A stretch of 19,974 nt of DNA from the NCBI GenBank assembly GCA_016098155.1, contig JAAAJB010000626.1:1-19974 (forward strand), written 5' to 3'. The notes beneath the pieces are model-generated. The model did no database searches. It worked only from the letters and a program-made list of their open reading frames with translations, and had not been told where the DNA came from. Made by a program: the position numbers and the translations under genes. Origin of the DNA: Actinomortierella ambigua (Eukaryota > Mortierellomycota > Mortierellomycetes > Mortierellales > Mortierellaceae). Positions 19,527 through 19,974 of the stretch are shown piece after piece (the first letter of the stretch is position 1; each line of letters opens with the position of its first letter).

Positions 19527-19974
19527 TTTCTATGTGCCGTGATGTGATGTGATGGATATGATGGATGTGGGGAGCCAATAGCAGGGGCAGAGGGGGGTTG
19601 TGTCGCAGTCTGACCCAGGGGCGGTGTCGGGGTCGCCGTTTCTGAGGATGGGTGACACGGTGGATGTGAGGTGAAGGGGGGGGAGGAGAAGAAAGACAAG
19701 ACAGGGATAGTATGTGCTTCAAAGACTTGCTTTAAAGAAAAAGAAACAGGTCAAATGAGAAAAGATAGAATGAAAGCAAGGGGTTAAGGACACAGATGAA
19801 GCAAGACCCAAATGAATGCAAGAATGAGAGGCCAAGAGATATGGAGGGAATGGAAGCACTGAAGTGTAGAGGGAGAGAGGGAGTCTTGATGGATTGGGTG
19901 GAGTGAATGTGAAAAAAAAAAAATAGATGTGATTGATTAATCAACAAAGGTACCCCGAGAAAAGGGAAAAAAAA
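19527..19974. other. Upstream region of the scaffold gene
   Basis: The minus-strand 5' UTR/promoter side. It contains short TGATGTGATGTGATGGATATGA-like repeats near 19540-19565, purine-rich stretches and A runs (19911-19922). No TATA box at a sensible distance and no convincing gene. Confidence 0.4.

Noticed and set aside
1..19974. CRISPR arrays, bacterial operons, phage or insertion-sequence genes
   Set aside because: None seen. Repeats are microsatellites or two-copy units, and genes are intron-bearing eukaryotic genes.

Overview
The window looks like nuclear DNA of a filamentous, early-diverging fungus, most likely Mucoromycota/Mortierellomycotina. The lineage is an inference from gene style. 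What I can see is many short GT-AG introns, long homopolymer and triplet tracts, Ser/Gln/Asn-rich proteins, a long intron-rich TMEM16 gene and a BTB/BACK protein. There are no bacterial-style operons, no CRISPR and no rRNA.

Layout. 1-3400 is a sparse region with two diverged direct copies of a ~0.8 kb non-coding unit (1-~812 and ~2151-~2905). Between them lies one small gene for a secreted four-cysteine protein (1377-1694, minus). A degenerate tRNA-like Pol III element lies at 3291-3393 (minus). 3400-4327 holds no gene I can defend.

4328-9772 (minus) is the best supported gene: a 13-exon anoctamin/TMEM16 scramblase or channel, reconstructed exon by exon. All phases close on a 3,492-nt CDS (1,163 aa), and all six Ca2+-site acidic/Asn residues are present. 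9773-12728 is a long weakly coding stretch with microsatellites, one doubtful plus-strand ORF and scattered minus-strand protein-like fragments.

12729-13847 (plus) is a two-exon BTB/BACK protein (335 aa). It converges on 14098-19526 (minus), a very large low-complexity scaffold-like protein (about 1,536 aa in the preferred three-exon model) with acidic runs, poly-Gln, two predicted helices and several SxIP/SxLP motifs. Its first intron is unusually long and may hide a microexon or an alternative first exon.

The genes are independent eukaryotic units and I see no sign of a shared pathway. I found no convincing new multi-gene system. The points most worth a check are the acidic-then-basic tail of the anoctamin, the SxIP-bearing scaffold with possible alternative N-termini, and the secreted small protein lying between repeat copies.
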